Shown in pieces: positions 33,905-45,217 of a stretch of 64,000 nt of DNA (position 1 is its first letter; every line of letters starts with the position of its first letter). The stretch spans positions 24,375,879 through 24,439,878 of the forward strand of contig JARZZO010000003.1 of the NCBI GenBank assembly GCA_030544215.1, written 5' to 3'. The stretch is from Zantedeschia hybrid cultivar. Its lineage: Eukaryota; Streptophyta; Magnoliopsida; Alismatales; Araceae. A program made the translations under genes and the position numbers. The notes under the pieces were generated by a model. That model did not search any database. It saw nothing but the letters and a program-made list of their open reading frames with translations, and was not told where the DNA came from.

Positions 33905-35251
33905 ATGTTTAAGGATTTTCAAGGTTTTAAGAAGAAGAAGCCCAAGAATAAGATGGATTCTTCAAGCAAGAGGATGAAGAAGACGCTCAAGAAGCTCTCC
34001 AGCGTGAAAGATTATCTAAGTAGAAGAGATCCTAACTTCCAAGTAAGTTAAATCCTTTCTTCCTTCAATCCTTCTTCTTCAATTTCCCTTTTTCTCCATG
34101 TTCTTCAAGTTCTTCATAGCAACTCTCCTTTTATTCTTCTAGGCATATCCTTTATTTCCCAGTCTAAGAAAATTTACATATCTTCCTTGGATTCGTAAGC
34201 TTTCTAAAAGTATTACTATTTCCATGCAATCCTTTGTTTCCAAGTGGAACATCCAAGGTCTAGTAGTTCATGCAAAGTATTACAAGAGTTCAAACGTGGA
34301 CTGGGAGGCTATGGGGGCTTTGATTGAATTATGGCATCCTCAAACCCATACTTTCCTTTTTCCTGAATTTGAATGTACTATTCTTCTAGAAGAGGTCGAA
34401 CTTCTATTGGGCCTTCCTAAGATCAAGTTGAACAACAATGAAGTGATCCTGAATAAGATGGCTCTGATGAGTGAGAAAATCACATGTCAACAATTGTTGA
34501 TGAAGATCATGAAGGATCCAAAAGAAGTTAAAGGATGCCTTACCAAGAAAGGAATCAACCTTGCAAAGCTTGCAGAGTGGACTTTATACGAGATTGAAGA
34601 TCTTAGAGAGGATGACACTGAAAACGTGATGAAAGCATTCACCACGTGCCTAGCTGGAGCTCTATTTTTTCCTGCTCAAGATAACATACTAGAGGATGAT
34701 CAAGTCAATGCAATCTGCGAGATCTTTGAGGGAAGACAGATCGGCTCAGTGATTCTAGCCTATCCCTACAGTGGGCTCTCTGTAGCATCTACAGGTTAGC
34801 CTCCTTATGGTTGCATGCTTCTTTTCGCTCTGTGGGTTGAGTTGCACTTCAAATTTGAGTATCACACTATAAATTCTGCAAGCCATCTCAAATTTATCAG
34901 AATAGCCCTATCTTCCATATTTCCAACATTGTGAAATTCAATGAGAGGATGATCAATCGAGTGCCTAAACTCAAGACTCGAGCTGACTGGAGAGATTATT
35001 TGAGAACAATGTCATCAAATGGGTTCGACTCTTCACCTCTTGGTCTTGTAGGAAAGCCCATTCGAGTATGCCGTGCAGCGGGTGCAGAGCTTAAACTGAT
35101 CGGGGCTACTGAATTCGTGTTGTACAATCCTCATCGATGTCATATTCAACTCAGCCTACCTCGCTATGAATTCCCTGAGTTTTTCCATACATCTCCAATA
35201 AAAAGCGTGCCTTGGAATCTGATGAAGACTTTGAAGCGATTGAACTTATAG
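33905..35251 (+). pseudogene. DUF7745-type gene, two exons, broken
   Basis: Exon 1 (33905-34042) encodes a Lys-rich start (MFKDFQGFKKKKPKN...) and ends at a GTAAGT donor; exon 2 begins at 34143 after a TTCTTCTAG acceptor. The intron is phase 0. Exon 2 carries the DUF7745 front: VDWEAMGALIELWHPQTHTF, FPEFECTILLEEVELLLGLP. An in-frame TAG ends the run at 34797, and similar sequence resumes in another frame at 34931-35251 (RADWRDYLRTM, PHRCHIQLSLPRYEFPEFF). DUF7745 proteins are plant-specific, of unknown function and often tied to transposable elements. It is antisense to the Tat-like pol at the far right. Confidence 0.6.
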
Positions 35252-35924
35252 TTACATTATGGAATATTAGCTTCAATCATCGTGTAAAATCCTCCGAGAA
35301 TAGAGATAGAGGATTACCATATCTATATATAATGAGACTTCGGGAAATTTTTCCTTGAATGTTCTCTTTATTTTCCCTTTTTATGTAATTAAGAATTTAT
35401 TTTCAATAAAGAATCATTCCTTTATACTTTGAAATTCATCCTTAATCTTCTGTGACTTGTCTAAGATTTTCCTCTAAATAAAAACTTAAAACATGAATAT
35501 TCGGGTTTACTTAATGCAAAACGCATCCACTCAGAAAGACGCCTTTCAACCATAATTCATTTTCCAAAAATCAGAGATTAATCATTAAAATCCCGAATTA
35601 TGCTTAAAACGCGTCCATATATATAGATACCATTAGACTAAAAATCATTTTCCAAAAATCATAGATTAATCCTGAAAATCGTATTTATGCTTAAAACGCG
35701 TCCATACAGGTAGACGCCTTTCAATTAAAAATCATTTTCCAAAAATCAGAGTTTAATCCTTAAAATCCCGAATTATGCTTAAAATGCGTCCATATGTGTA
35801 GATGTCATTCAATTCTCTTTCTTTCTTTTCTCCATTAATTATGTGATTAATCCACTGAAATGCGTCGTGTGACCGAGACGCGTTTAATCATCATGCCTTA
35901 TACGGCTCTGACCATCATTGGCGG
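35252..35924. other. 3' flank of the DUF7745 gene with tandem repeats
   Basis: Non-coding. A TATATATAATGAGAC and AATAAA-rich stretch (35320-35420) could hold the polyadenylation signal. The rest is the 87-bp repeat described separately and a dyad at about 35863. Confidence 0.5.
35515..35815. repeat. About 87-bp tandem repeat, one N10 dyad per unit
   Basis: Three units begin with ATTTTCCAAAAATCA near 35558, 35646 and 35733. Each runs through GATTAATC..AAAATC and ATGCTTAAAA(C/T)GCGTCCATA to a GACGCCTTTCAATT-type end. A partial unit precedes them (dyad at about 35521). The dyad spacers differ between units while the rest is similar. Confidence 0.85.
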
Positions 35925-38276
35925 TGTAAGGACTGAGGCTTTCGGATCCGATTTTCGGGGTCGGACCCTATAGTTCAGGCTCCAGAGGGGCAAGGACTCT
36001 GTGATGTTTCGCGTCGCGGGCTCGACGCGGTTTAAACGGCATCCACCGTTGCAGACGCATTTTAGGTTCTGCCACGTGGGTGCTACGTGGGCTGGCTTTG
36101 GGCCGCGAGAGTACGGCCCTGTCGTGTCGTCTGAACGGCGTCCGCATGGGACGACGCCTTTCAGACTACGACTCTGGAATTGTCAGAGTACGGCCCTGAC
36201 ATGTCTCCTGAACGGCGTCTGTGTAGAACGACGCATTTCAGAGTCCTGTCAGAGCTGCCGTCACGTCACCTGATAGGCGTCTGTCCATGTTGACGCGTTT
36301 TAGCCAGTCTCTGGTTAACCCCGCGAGCCCTCCTTATTTCCCTCATTTTCTTCCTCCTCTCTTCCTCTCCTCCCTTCCGGCGATCCCGACGGCAGCCCCT
36401 TCTCCTCCCCCTTTTCCTCCCACCACTTCATCCTTTCCTCCACTCCATCACCCACCTAGCTCCCACCACTACCACCTCCACTTCCACTGCGGCGTTTTAC
36501 TCTCCGGACGGCGGCCGACGTCACGATGGAGTAAGGACGACCACGGCGGTACCGGCGGCGGCGTGGGACGAGTCGGGTGGACGGCTTGAAGCTTGGAGGA
36601 GTTCAAGTAACCGGTAGGGTGACGAATCCCATAGTGTTCTATGTTCAAACCATGATTCTCCCTCTTGAAGCATGTTTTAGATCTATGGTTTTGGGGGTAG
36701 AACAAACATGTTTAGGAGCTCTTCTTGTTGAAATGGGGGATTTCTATGAATATGGATTCGTGATGTTTGGGTTTGCCTCTCTTTCTCCTCCGTTTCTGGT
36801 GATTTTGGGGTTTTTGGGGATGAAAAGGGGAGCCCTCGGGCTCATGACAGATCTGATTCCTGGGGTTGAAAGACGTCGTGCATGGACGACGCCTCTTTGA
36901 AGGGCGTCTGGCCGTCATGACGCCTTTTAGACAGGAACTGCTTTACTGAGGTTCTGTCGGTTCAGGGATTTTAGGACTAAAAGACGTCATGGGTGGGCGA
37001 CGCGATTCATAAAAGCGTCGGGTAACCATGACGCCTTTTTAGGCAGAAATCCCCTGATTAATGTTTTCTGCAAATCCTAGATTTCTGTGCTAAATGGCGT
37101 CTGAGGATGTTGATGCCTTTCAAAAGGCTACCGCTGGTGTCGATGCCTTTTAGGTCAGATTCTGAAGCCAGTGTTTTATGAACCAGTACAGGGAGCTTGA
37201 ATGGCGTCGGCCTTGGGCGACGCGATTCAAGACAGAACTACACTAATTCATGCTAGTAAAATGTGTTCATACTACTAGATAGTTGGTTAATGCATGCTTT
37301 AGTGTACTCGATAATGATGGATTCTTCATGACCGGATGGCACTGCGTTGTGTGTCGTGCGATTGCGGGCTTTTCACGTGACCGGATCGTACTGTGCCGGG
37401 TTTTGTGTTACTGTGGACCTGGAGTGACAGTTGTAGCGCTTTATCACCCTGTGCTGGTCTGGGTGGAGCACAGCGCCGGTGGGGGCGTGGGCGGGGTGAC
37501 GCCTAGTGAGAGAGGGTCACCTGGTGAACCCCGGGGTCAGCTAGTACCGGTGTGGGCGTGGTACTTTCGGAGTGTCACTCATGCTGAGGGAAGGAGTAAC
37601 CACCTGAGCCAGTTGGGCCGGAGTAGCTAGAGTGCTATCTGAGGGGTTACTGCTTGGTCTCAGCGGGTCGATGTTTTCCCCACTGTTGTTTGTGTGGTTG
37701 GCGTGTTCTATCGAGACGGCGGTTGTAGGTTCCCTAGTCGCCTGGTTTAGAATTATGCATGTTTAATACATTTCGATTGCATGTGATTCGCATTGAGATC
37801 TAGGAATAGTAATTACCACTGTGCTTGTTACTTTACCGTCAGCTGTATTCTTCACTTGTGGGTGTGTGCGTGGGCAGTGGGGATCGAAGGATCCCTACTG
37901 AGTCTTGTCTTTGAGACTCATCCCTGCGGTTTTCAGGTGAGGACTCCCGGCAGACCTAGCGAGGAGTGTGCGGCTGTGTGTTGAGCGCCGACGGCTGTTA
38001 TTCCGGGGTATGCCCCGATGTAGTTGTTATTTTATTTTTGCCCTGTATGTTTAATTAATTCTCTTCTGTTGGAGTATGTAATTATTTGCTATATCGAGTC
38101 GCATTGTAATAACTTTTAATTCCTGCATTTTCCTTTCAATTCAATGCGATGTGAATGTTTAGCTTAGTTTATCATTTATTTCCCAGACTTACTTAAATCC
38201 TGGTTTGGTTCCAAATTAATGATTCGGTACCCATTTAGTAATCGGATCCCCGATTAAAGGGTGGCGGGTCGTTACA
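35925..38276 (+). mobile_element. Solo Tekay-like Gypsy LTR with TSD GGCGG
   Basis: Begins TGTAAGGACTGAGGC and ends GGCGGGTCGTTACA, 2352 bp, closely similar to 13239-15597. GGCGG precedes it (35920-35924) and follows it (38277-38281). No internal region remains. It carries about a dozen N10 dyads, for example 36137-36158, 36903-36924 and 37203-37224. It sits between the DUF7745 and PMD genes. Confidence 0.93.
36137..36296. repeat. Cluster of N10 dyads in a solo LTR
   Basis: Three successive units (36137-36158, then near 36216 and 36277), each GGCGTC + 10 nt + GACGC(C/A/G), preceded by CTGAAC or CTGATA and followed by TTTCAGA or TTTTAGC. Spacer sequences are different in each unit. Confidence 0.85.
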
Positions 38277-38281
38277 GGCGG

Positions 38282-38614
38282 TCTATCCTGAAACGCGTCT
38301 TCCTATGTGAACGCCTTTTAAGAATTTCAAAATTTCTTCTTTGCCGCCTCAGTTTAAGTGCACTGAATGGCGTCGCTATTTGTAAACGCGTTTTAGACTT
38401 TCCAAACAGAAGCCTGCGAGCCCGAGCCCTCCTTCCTCATTCTCCCAAAACTTCACTTTCTTCATCCTCTCCGGCGACTCCTTGCTCTTTCGGCGATCTT
38501 GCTTCCGGCGACCACCTTTGTCTCCGTCACCGGCCTCTTTCCCTAGCCATCTTTAGTTCTCTTTCTAGCCCTCTCTCGAGCTCTCCCTTCTCTACCCGTA
38601 CTCCTCTCAAAACC
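38282..38614 (+). other. 5' flank of the PMD gene
   Basis: Contains two N10 dyads (about 38288 and 38368) and a pyrimidine-rich 5' untranslated region running to the ACCATGG start at 38615. An upstream in-frame ATG at 38261 is inside the solo LTR and is not used. Confidence 0.6.
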
Positions 38615-40888
38615 ATGGAACAAGGCGAGGGTTCAAGGGGAAGCGGCAAGCGCTGCCGCGTTACGCACATAGTGAGGAGATCGGATCTTGGAGCAGTTCC
38701 CCCCGAGGAGGCCATGGCCTTGGAAGCGGCGGCGGCCATGTTAGAAGAGGAAGTTCCTCCTATGGTGATGGGCGAAGAAGAAGAAGGGGAGGACATCCTC
38801 CATTTGGTATGTCTCTTATGGATGTTTATTTTGGATGAATGGAATGAAGAAAAGGAGAGAAATGGGGAGAAACGGGCTTGTTGGAAGAAGCCCGAAAATC
38901 GGGTTTGAATGGCGTCCAGACCAGGTGACGCCTTTCAAAGGCGTCGCCATGGTCCGACGCCATTCAAAAGGAATTTCAATTTTTTTATTAGAGTATAAAA
39001 TGGGTTTAAATGGCGTCAAGGTATGTGGACGCCTTTCAATGGGCGTCCATGTTGCTCTACACCTTTCAGTTAGAACACTTTATTGATTTTCTATGTCCAT
39101 TGACTGATGAAATTTTTTTGAATTGTTTGCAGGGGACAATGAGGGTCCGCATATCATGGGACCTAGTCGTCGGTGCCTACAGAGGGCTCCTAGACTTCCA
39201 GAGGGAGAGACTTAGGCGAATGGGATTTGGAGAGATTTTGGACATAGAGCCATTTTGGCTCGATCTAGTGCTACTACAGGCGCTCAGGGAGCGTTGACAT
39301 GTAGAGAGTCGGGCATTTCTGATGCCCTAGGGCTACATGGTCCCAAGTCTAGAGGATGTGGCCAGGATCACTGGCCTCAGGGTAGACGGTAGACTGGTGA
39401 GCGGGGTGACCTACTCCGAATACCGAGGGTTAGGTAAGGCCTTACTAGGGATAGAGGTCTCTAGCCTAGACAGGGAGTCTAGGACGGTCCCTAGAGTGGA
39501 GGTAAAGGCAGTTCTAGATTTAGCAGAGCCCCGGCGTCGGTCTGATGAGACCCGGGAGGAGTTCAGAGATAGGTTAGCAGAGTCCTCCTCCTCTGTCTAT
39601 TGTAGTGACCCTAGTTGGGTAGAGGAGGTAGATAGACAGCTTAGGATTTTTCTTGTCTTCTTTTTCGGTCGGTTGCTCTTCGATACGAAGGGTGACCATA
39701 TCCACTGTAGGTTTCTTTATTTGTTAGATGACCTAGACTACCTTCATGAGTATGCCTGGGGTGCGGCCCTCCTGGCCCATCTCTTCGCTAATCTCTCTGT
39801 GGTCACGCCAGACCGCGAGACCACCGTCAGCGGCTTCTCGCCGTTTCTCCAGGTAAGCATTATTTTAATTATTTGTTTATGATATGAAATGCAATGATAT
39901 GATGCTTTTCTAACTTACATGTTCATAGATGCAGGTGTGGAGCTACTTTTACTTCCCGCTCGGCCGAGCGAGGATTGTGAGGCTGGACGCTGTCCCGTTG
40001 GCTCGTCGTTGGCAGCTAATTGTGGATACGGCCCTACAGCACCATCAACTGATGGCCCACCGCCGTCAGTTCCTTGATTATCCGGAGCTTTTGGTAAGTT
40101 GTTTAATTATTTTGTTTATTTTTATGGAATGTAATGTTTCATTTAATAAATGCAATTTATTTATATGAATGCATCTAACCTGTGCGCAGGTGATCTGGCG
40201 CCCATATCTGGGCATGGGGGAGGAGGGCCAGCCGTGGGTGACGGCTAGTCAGAGACGGTTCGGTCGGCAGATGTGGCTCCACTGCCTGAATGAGATCGAA
40301 CCGCTCCGCCTCCGCCTAGTGATGAGGACATTGGGCCTCCACCAGGAGTGGGTGGACGAGGAGGTCCCGAAGGGAGTAGGACGGAGCATGAGGGGCAAGC
40401 AAGCCCTCACTGATTGGCGGGCGAAATTCCCGAAGCAATACGAAGATTGGCATCGCCAGGGTGTCCGAGTGGAGTCTTAAGCGGAGAGTAGCGCAGCCTA
40501 CCTCCAACAGTACTTGACACATTACGCCGATCAGCTGCGACTTCTCTGTCCACTCGATGTAAGTATGATTCATGCTTCTTTCGTTTTATTATTATCTTTG
40601 TTTATATTTGTGAATGAATGTGTCTATGTATGATATGCAGGATGCGCGAGATGCGGTCATCATCGACCTCCGCGCCCGTCTTCAGGATGCCGAGGCCCAG
40701 CTGAAACAGGTCCAGAAGGAACTTTTTGACTTGGTATGTATGCATACATGTATGAACATTTTAATGAATTAATTTGTTTTGACGATTAGTCACTGACAGT
40801 TAGTTTTTTGGTGCAGCGAGCCGTTTACACCAAGGCGGCTCCCCCTTCATCCTTAACTGGTGCTTCATCATCTTCTACGGCTGCTTAC
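38615..40888 (+). pseudogene. Plant mobile domain gene, 5' part (exons 1-6)
   Basis: Exons: 38615-38806, 39133-39852, 39935-40093, 40190-40558, 40641-40733 and 40817-40888 (exon 6 then cut). All introns are GT-AG and phase 0, and the start has an ACCATGG context. Exon 1 gives an acidic start (MEQGEGSRGSGKRC). Exon 2 carries the PMD (PF10536) core: PFWLDLVLLQALRER, then MVPSLEDVARITGLRVDGRL. Exons 3-4 continue it (PLARRWQLIVDTALQHH, IWRPYLGMGEEGQPW). In-frame stops: TGA 39295, TAG 39328 and TAA 40478. The first two sit where the family has Trp. PMD proteins are plant-specific, and some are carried by transposons. It is antisense to the Tat-like pol at the right, so it may be that element's antisense ORF rather than a host gene. 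Confidence 0.75.
38911..39063. repeat. Four N10 dyads in PMD intron 1
   Basis: Units at 38911-38932, 38940-38961, 39012-39033 and 39042-39063 (the last with decayed right arm TACACC). The first two are fused through CTTTCAAAG. They lie in the first intron, not in any LTR. Confidence 0.85.
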
Positions 40889-42441
40889 TGTTAGTTTAGG
40901 TGGCCTACAAGCCAATCTGACTATGTAAATCTCGTTCATTTTATTAATGTAATGGCATAATATTCATTATGTGTAAATCGCATTAATTATCGTTTCATAA
41001 TGAAGTCCGTGAATATGTGCTATAGTGATCATATTATGATGAGATCATACTAATGAGACTTATCACTTAAACACACATATTCTTAATTGTTCATAGTCGG
41101 AGGATATCCGAGAAGGACATTGGATATCCAGTTAGACTAGTACATATTACTCCTGCTCATATGATGAGGGTGACTGATCTCATAAGTCACTTGTGTAGAG
41201 ACACTAAGGCGAATCTGTAGGTGCTCATTGGAGAATGAGTTCACTGAACTGATCCGACTGAATCGCTGGATGGTATTGTACCTCACTGTCAACCAGCTTG
41301 ATTCTATTGTCGCAGTTGCGTGGATGGTCCTCGGACCTGAGACACCAAGGACACCTTGTTGGTGGACTTCTGTACTTTGACCTTGGTTTACGAATCTCTA
41401 GCCACGGGATTCTAATACGCCAAGGATTGGCTGCAGCGGAATACCGTCGAAGGAAATTGTGTGTCAATAAGGAATCATTCGCTCTCGGTACTTAGAGAGA
41501 GAAAGCTCTAGGAAGGATGCGCGAAAGTCCCTGGCCAGGGCGGACGCTAATATTGGGAAAGGAGTTTTCCGATATTCATCAGCGGCATCCAATCCAAGTG
41601 AGTCGACCGGTTAGGGTTTGACAGCTCGCCATACCCTGAGTTGACTCGAGAGCATTGTACGAATGAAGGATTATATCAACGCGGTAATTGTGGGCGGAAA
41701 GGTTCCAAGAGTGGGTTGCTTAACCCCAATACCTTCCGGGTTCACGTGGTGTTGCTTGGCACCCAACGTGATCGGAGGCCCGATCGAATTCGATGTGCGA
41801 CATCAATTCGATTGATTAATTAATTAATAAAGGGTTATGAATTGATTAATAAAGCCAGTGAGGAGTCACTGGGCTTGTTGGGCCATTAACTGGACTGGTA
41901 CTTGGGCCTAGAGGGTCACACGCACATGATTCTCAAGGCGATGGATAAATAAGTGGGTTTTATATAAACCGGGGGTTTTTATGAAAAACCGCGTAGTTAG
42001 TATAAAACATAGCGAACAGGCTGAGCAGGCCAAGCTGCTGCTAACCCTTGCCGCCCCTCCTCAGTTTCTCTCTCTCTCTGGCGTCTAGACAGATCTAGAT
42101 CTGCTCCGCCGCTTCTCCGAATCCCGTTCAATGGGAAATCGTCCGCGCGCTGCGGCAATCGTTGCGGCGACCGGCGGAGGTCTCGTGGGCTGCAAAGAAA
42201 GAGGAACGTGAGGATATCCATCGCGGGGAGGATCGCGTGGACTTCGCTAGAGCCCGAGCACTTGCGCGACTTGCGGTGTCTCACTGACGGAACCGAACGG
42301 TTGCGGATTCGAATCCGCATACGGTGAGAACTTCGATTATCCGATAATCGATTTTAGTTTTTCAAAACGGGAAAACGGATCACTGTTTTATTTTATTTTC
42401 CGCTGCGTGAGCGATCTGAAGAAACCCGAGAGATCCCAACA
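40889..42441 (+). repeat. 5' LTR of the complete Copia
   Basis: TGTTAG...CCCAACA. TATA box at 41961-41968 and a CT repeat near 42065. By position the transcript should start shortly after the TATA box. Confidence 0.95.
41961..41968 (+). promoter_or_regulatory. TATA box, 5' LTR of complete Copia
   Basis: TATATAAA, same context as the boxes in LTRs B and C. The copy in the 3' LTR is at 49722-49729. Confidence 0.55.
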
Positions 42442-45217
42442 GTGGTATCAGAGCCAGGTTCCACTGTTTCTCGTCCTGTTTCGGGTTCCGAAGTTAATTT
42501 TTCTTCATTTATTCCATGCCATATGTTCGATTATTTGCAAGATCTGTGTTCATATGATGAACACAAATTAATTGGATTAATGTTCTGCAATTTTCGTAAT
42601 TATTTTTGGGGTTTTTGTGTTCTTCGTGGGACGAAGAACGGCGGGTTTTCGGCGGCTTCTTTCGCGATTCCCAAGCGTTGGGATGGCGGCCCGGATGCCC
42701 AGATCTCTAGGTGATAGTCACCACAGCACATCCGGTATGTTTGCCGGCGCCAGAGTGGCCTTGAAGAGCTGCAAAAATCGAGCCCTAATTCGGGTTTTTT
42801 GAAACCCTGCAAAACCAGAAAAATCCCACAAATTTGGGGCTTGGCCGGCAGCCCGTTTGGGCTTCTCCAGTGGTCCTGCCGGCGCCGGGGGCACCGCCGG
42901 CGGGGCCGGCGCCGCCGGGGGGCAGGGCCGCCGGCGTCCCCGCCGCTGCAGCCGCCGGCCTCCTTCCCTGCATCATTAGGGTTTGCAGGTTATAGGGGGG
43001 GCGGCTGGGTTGAGGGAGGCCCAGGGCCGGTCCCGAGCCGGTCCGACCGGCTGGGCCGGGCCGGGCCGGGCTGGCTGGGACCTAGCCCTGTGCCAGGGCT
43101 TGAGCCAGTCCCCCCCTTGGTTCGAACCCTAGCCGAGCCAGGGCTAGGGCCTTTTGGCTGAGCCTGTTTGGGCCTCCCCTTATCTCAATTTAATTTCAAA
43201 TTAAACCCCAAATTGCCCAATTAAATAATAATTGGATTTTAATTTTGAAATTCAAAAGATGTTTTGAAACTAAAATTATTTTTCAATTTTATTTAATCAG
43301 GGTAATAATGATTTTTGAATCATTTTGGATTAACTTTTAGTTGTTAATTTATTAATGTTAATTGAAAGTTTAATTGTTAAATTAATAATTAATATTAATT
43401 AAACTAATTTAAGGGTTAAATTAGTTATTAATAATTATTAATCTAACAGTTAGATTATTAATTATTATTTCAAGTAATTGTTAATTAATATCTATGTTAA
43501 TTGTTAATTTAAGAGTTAAATTAATAATTAACTTAGATAACTAATTTAAGTGTTAAATTAGTAGTCTTTAATGATTAATTGTTCGTTATTAATTTAAGGG
43601 TTAAATTAATAATTAACATTAATCTTATAATCTAATTGTTAGATTAGTAATTATTAATTAATTAAGGTTAATTGTTAATTTAAGTGTTAAGTTAATAATT
43701 AATTTTAAATTAACTGATCTAAGAGTTAGATTAGTAGTTAATTAATAATTTAAGTGTTAAATTGTTAATTAAGCTTGATGGACTAGTCTAAGAGTTAGAT
43801 TAGTTTTTAATAGTCTAATTGTTAGATTATTAATGGGGTTTAATCTAAGTGTTAGATTATTAGAATTGTTCTAATTTGCATGGAATAATCTGGAATTATT
43901 AATTCGGAGTGTGTGCACATGTGATGTGTGTTTAATGCTTTTAAATTTTGATTTAATTGCATGTTAAGTTAATAAAATGAGTTTTCGAAATTCAAATACC
44001 AATTTTGATTGGATCCCAGCTTTTTGAAAGCCAAAGTTATCTATTTTTTAAAACTCTTTTATTTTAGCCATGTGATGCACTGAATCATGTGTGGGATGTT
44101 TAAAACACACCGTGGTCATGGATATACACTTATTTAATTATTCATGTGATGAATGGATTGTGTGGATCGTGGATGTATGATTGTTTATTAATTGTGAATA
44201 AATAGAGGTCTGCGCACCTCTCTCTCTCATACTCCGATGTATTTTTACCTCCCTCTCTCTCTTGTACTCGCCATAAGGCCTTCTTCAATTTACCTGTAAA
44301 TTCTAGAATTTATTGTAATATGATCGAGGCAACTGAGGAAGGAGCGAGGACGATCCACAGCTGCAACCAGGAAGGCGAAAAGATGAAGATCATTTGCCTA
44401 TGTGTTTGCAGGTTTACCTAATGTAAATGTTATGTTAGATTGTGTGTGCGTTTGACTGTTGGCTCCAGTTAAACCCACTGTGCTATCCATGACCACACTA
44501 GACATGTATGTGATGTATTGTTTTTCTTTTGATTATGAATCAAAGCAGGTTATAGTATTTAGTAAAGATATACGATGTATTTATATACTATCACCTAGAG
44601 GAGACCAAGATAAAAGTTATCTAAATACCCTCAGATAAATCTAAGCCGTAACGCGAGTAGTTGAGAACTTATTGCGTGGTCCACCATCGTTATAGTCATA
44701 GGATTCGAATCACTTTAGGCAGGTTTGTTGTGCTATCCACAAGGCCTGTTTAATTGGGAGGAGAAATTGTGGCTATGGCATTAGATGCCTATATGATCGG
44801 GGTAGAGGAACCATGTAACTTTGTTGTGCTATCCACAAGGGCTGCATGCAAATCTATGCTCGTCGCGTAATGATGGTTAGCTTAGACCAGAATTAATGGT
44901 TTGTTGTGCTAACCACAAGGCCATTAAATCTCTGGGGACCGAAGCTTTGATCAGATATTGCAAGGAGTTGCAAGTCCCATGAGTTGGGTGCTCTTTGATT
45001 GTATTACACTTTGTTGATAGCCACAAGGCTGTAGTGCAAGTCATTGAGATTCTGATCCCCACTAGGAGACTGTCGGCGTCTCCCGTTCTGTATAACTGAG
45101 GGTTGTACAGTCCGTCGAAAATTAGTGGGAGTTAAACTTGAACAAAAGACCTTGTCTTGTTTTAAATTTTAATATTTGAACATCTGCTAAAATAGAACTT
45201 ATCTCCTATGGGGAATA
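42442..45217 (+). other. Leader of the complete Copia
   Basis: Primer site TGGTATCAGAGC at 42443. Hairpins at 42546-42564 (GTGTTCAT-ATG-ATGAACAC) and 42619-42639 (GTTCTTCGT-GGG-ACGAAGAAC). GC-rich cassette about 42650-43180, AT-rich palindrome block about 43190-43870, CT-rich stretch about 44215-44270, and TTGTG-CTATC-CACAA-type hairpins at about 44728, 44822, 44903 (loop changed to CTAAC) and a decayed one near 45011. No gene. Confidence 0.85.
43190..43870 (+). repeat. AT-rich palindrome array in the Copia leader
   Basis: Repeated short inverted repeats of the forms TTTAA-n-GTTAAA and TCTAA-n-GTTAGA, spaced by TTAATAATTAA-like links. Equivalent arrays lie at about 3900-4640 and 11470-12150. 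Unit order and number differ between copies while the palindromic form is kept. Confidence 0.75.

Noticed and set aside
38261..38614. Upstream start giving a 215-residue protein with a basic N-terminus
   Set aside because: The ATG lies inside the solo LTR. The start at 38615 has a good context, and the frame downstream fits the PMD exon model.
35515..39063. CRISPR-like array from the short repeats with variable spacers
   Set aside because: The units are dyads with a 10-nt spacer inside the unit, scattered irregularly in plant LTRs and introns; there is no regular repeat-spacer array and no cas gene. The genome is eukaryotic.
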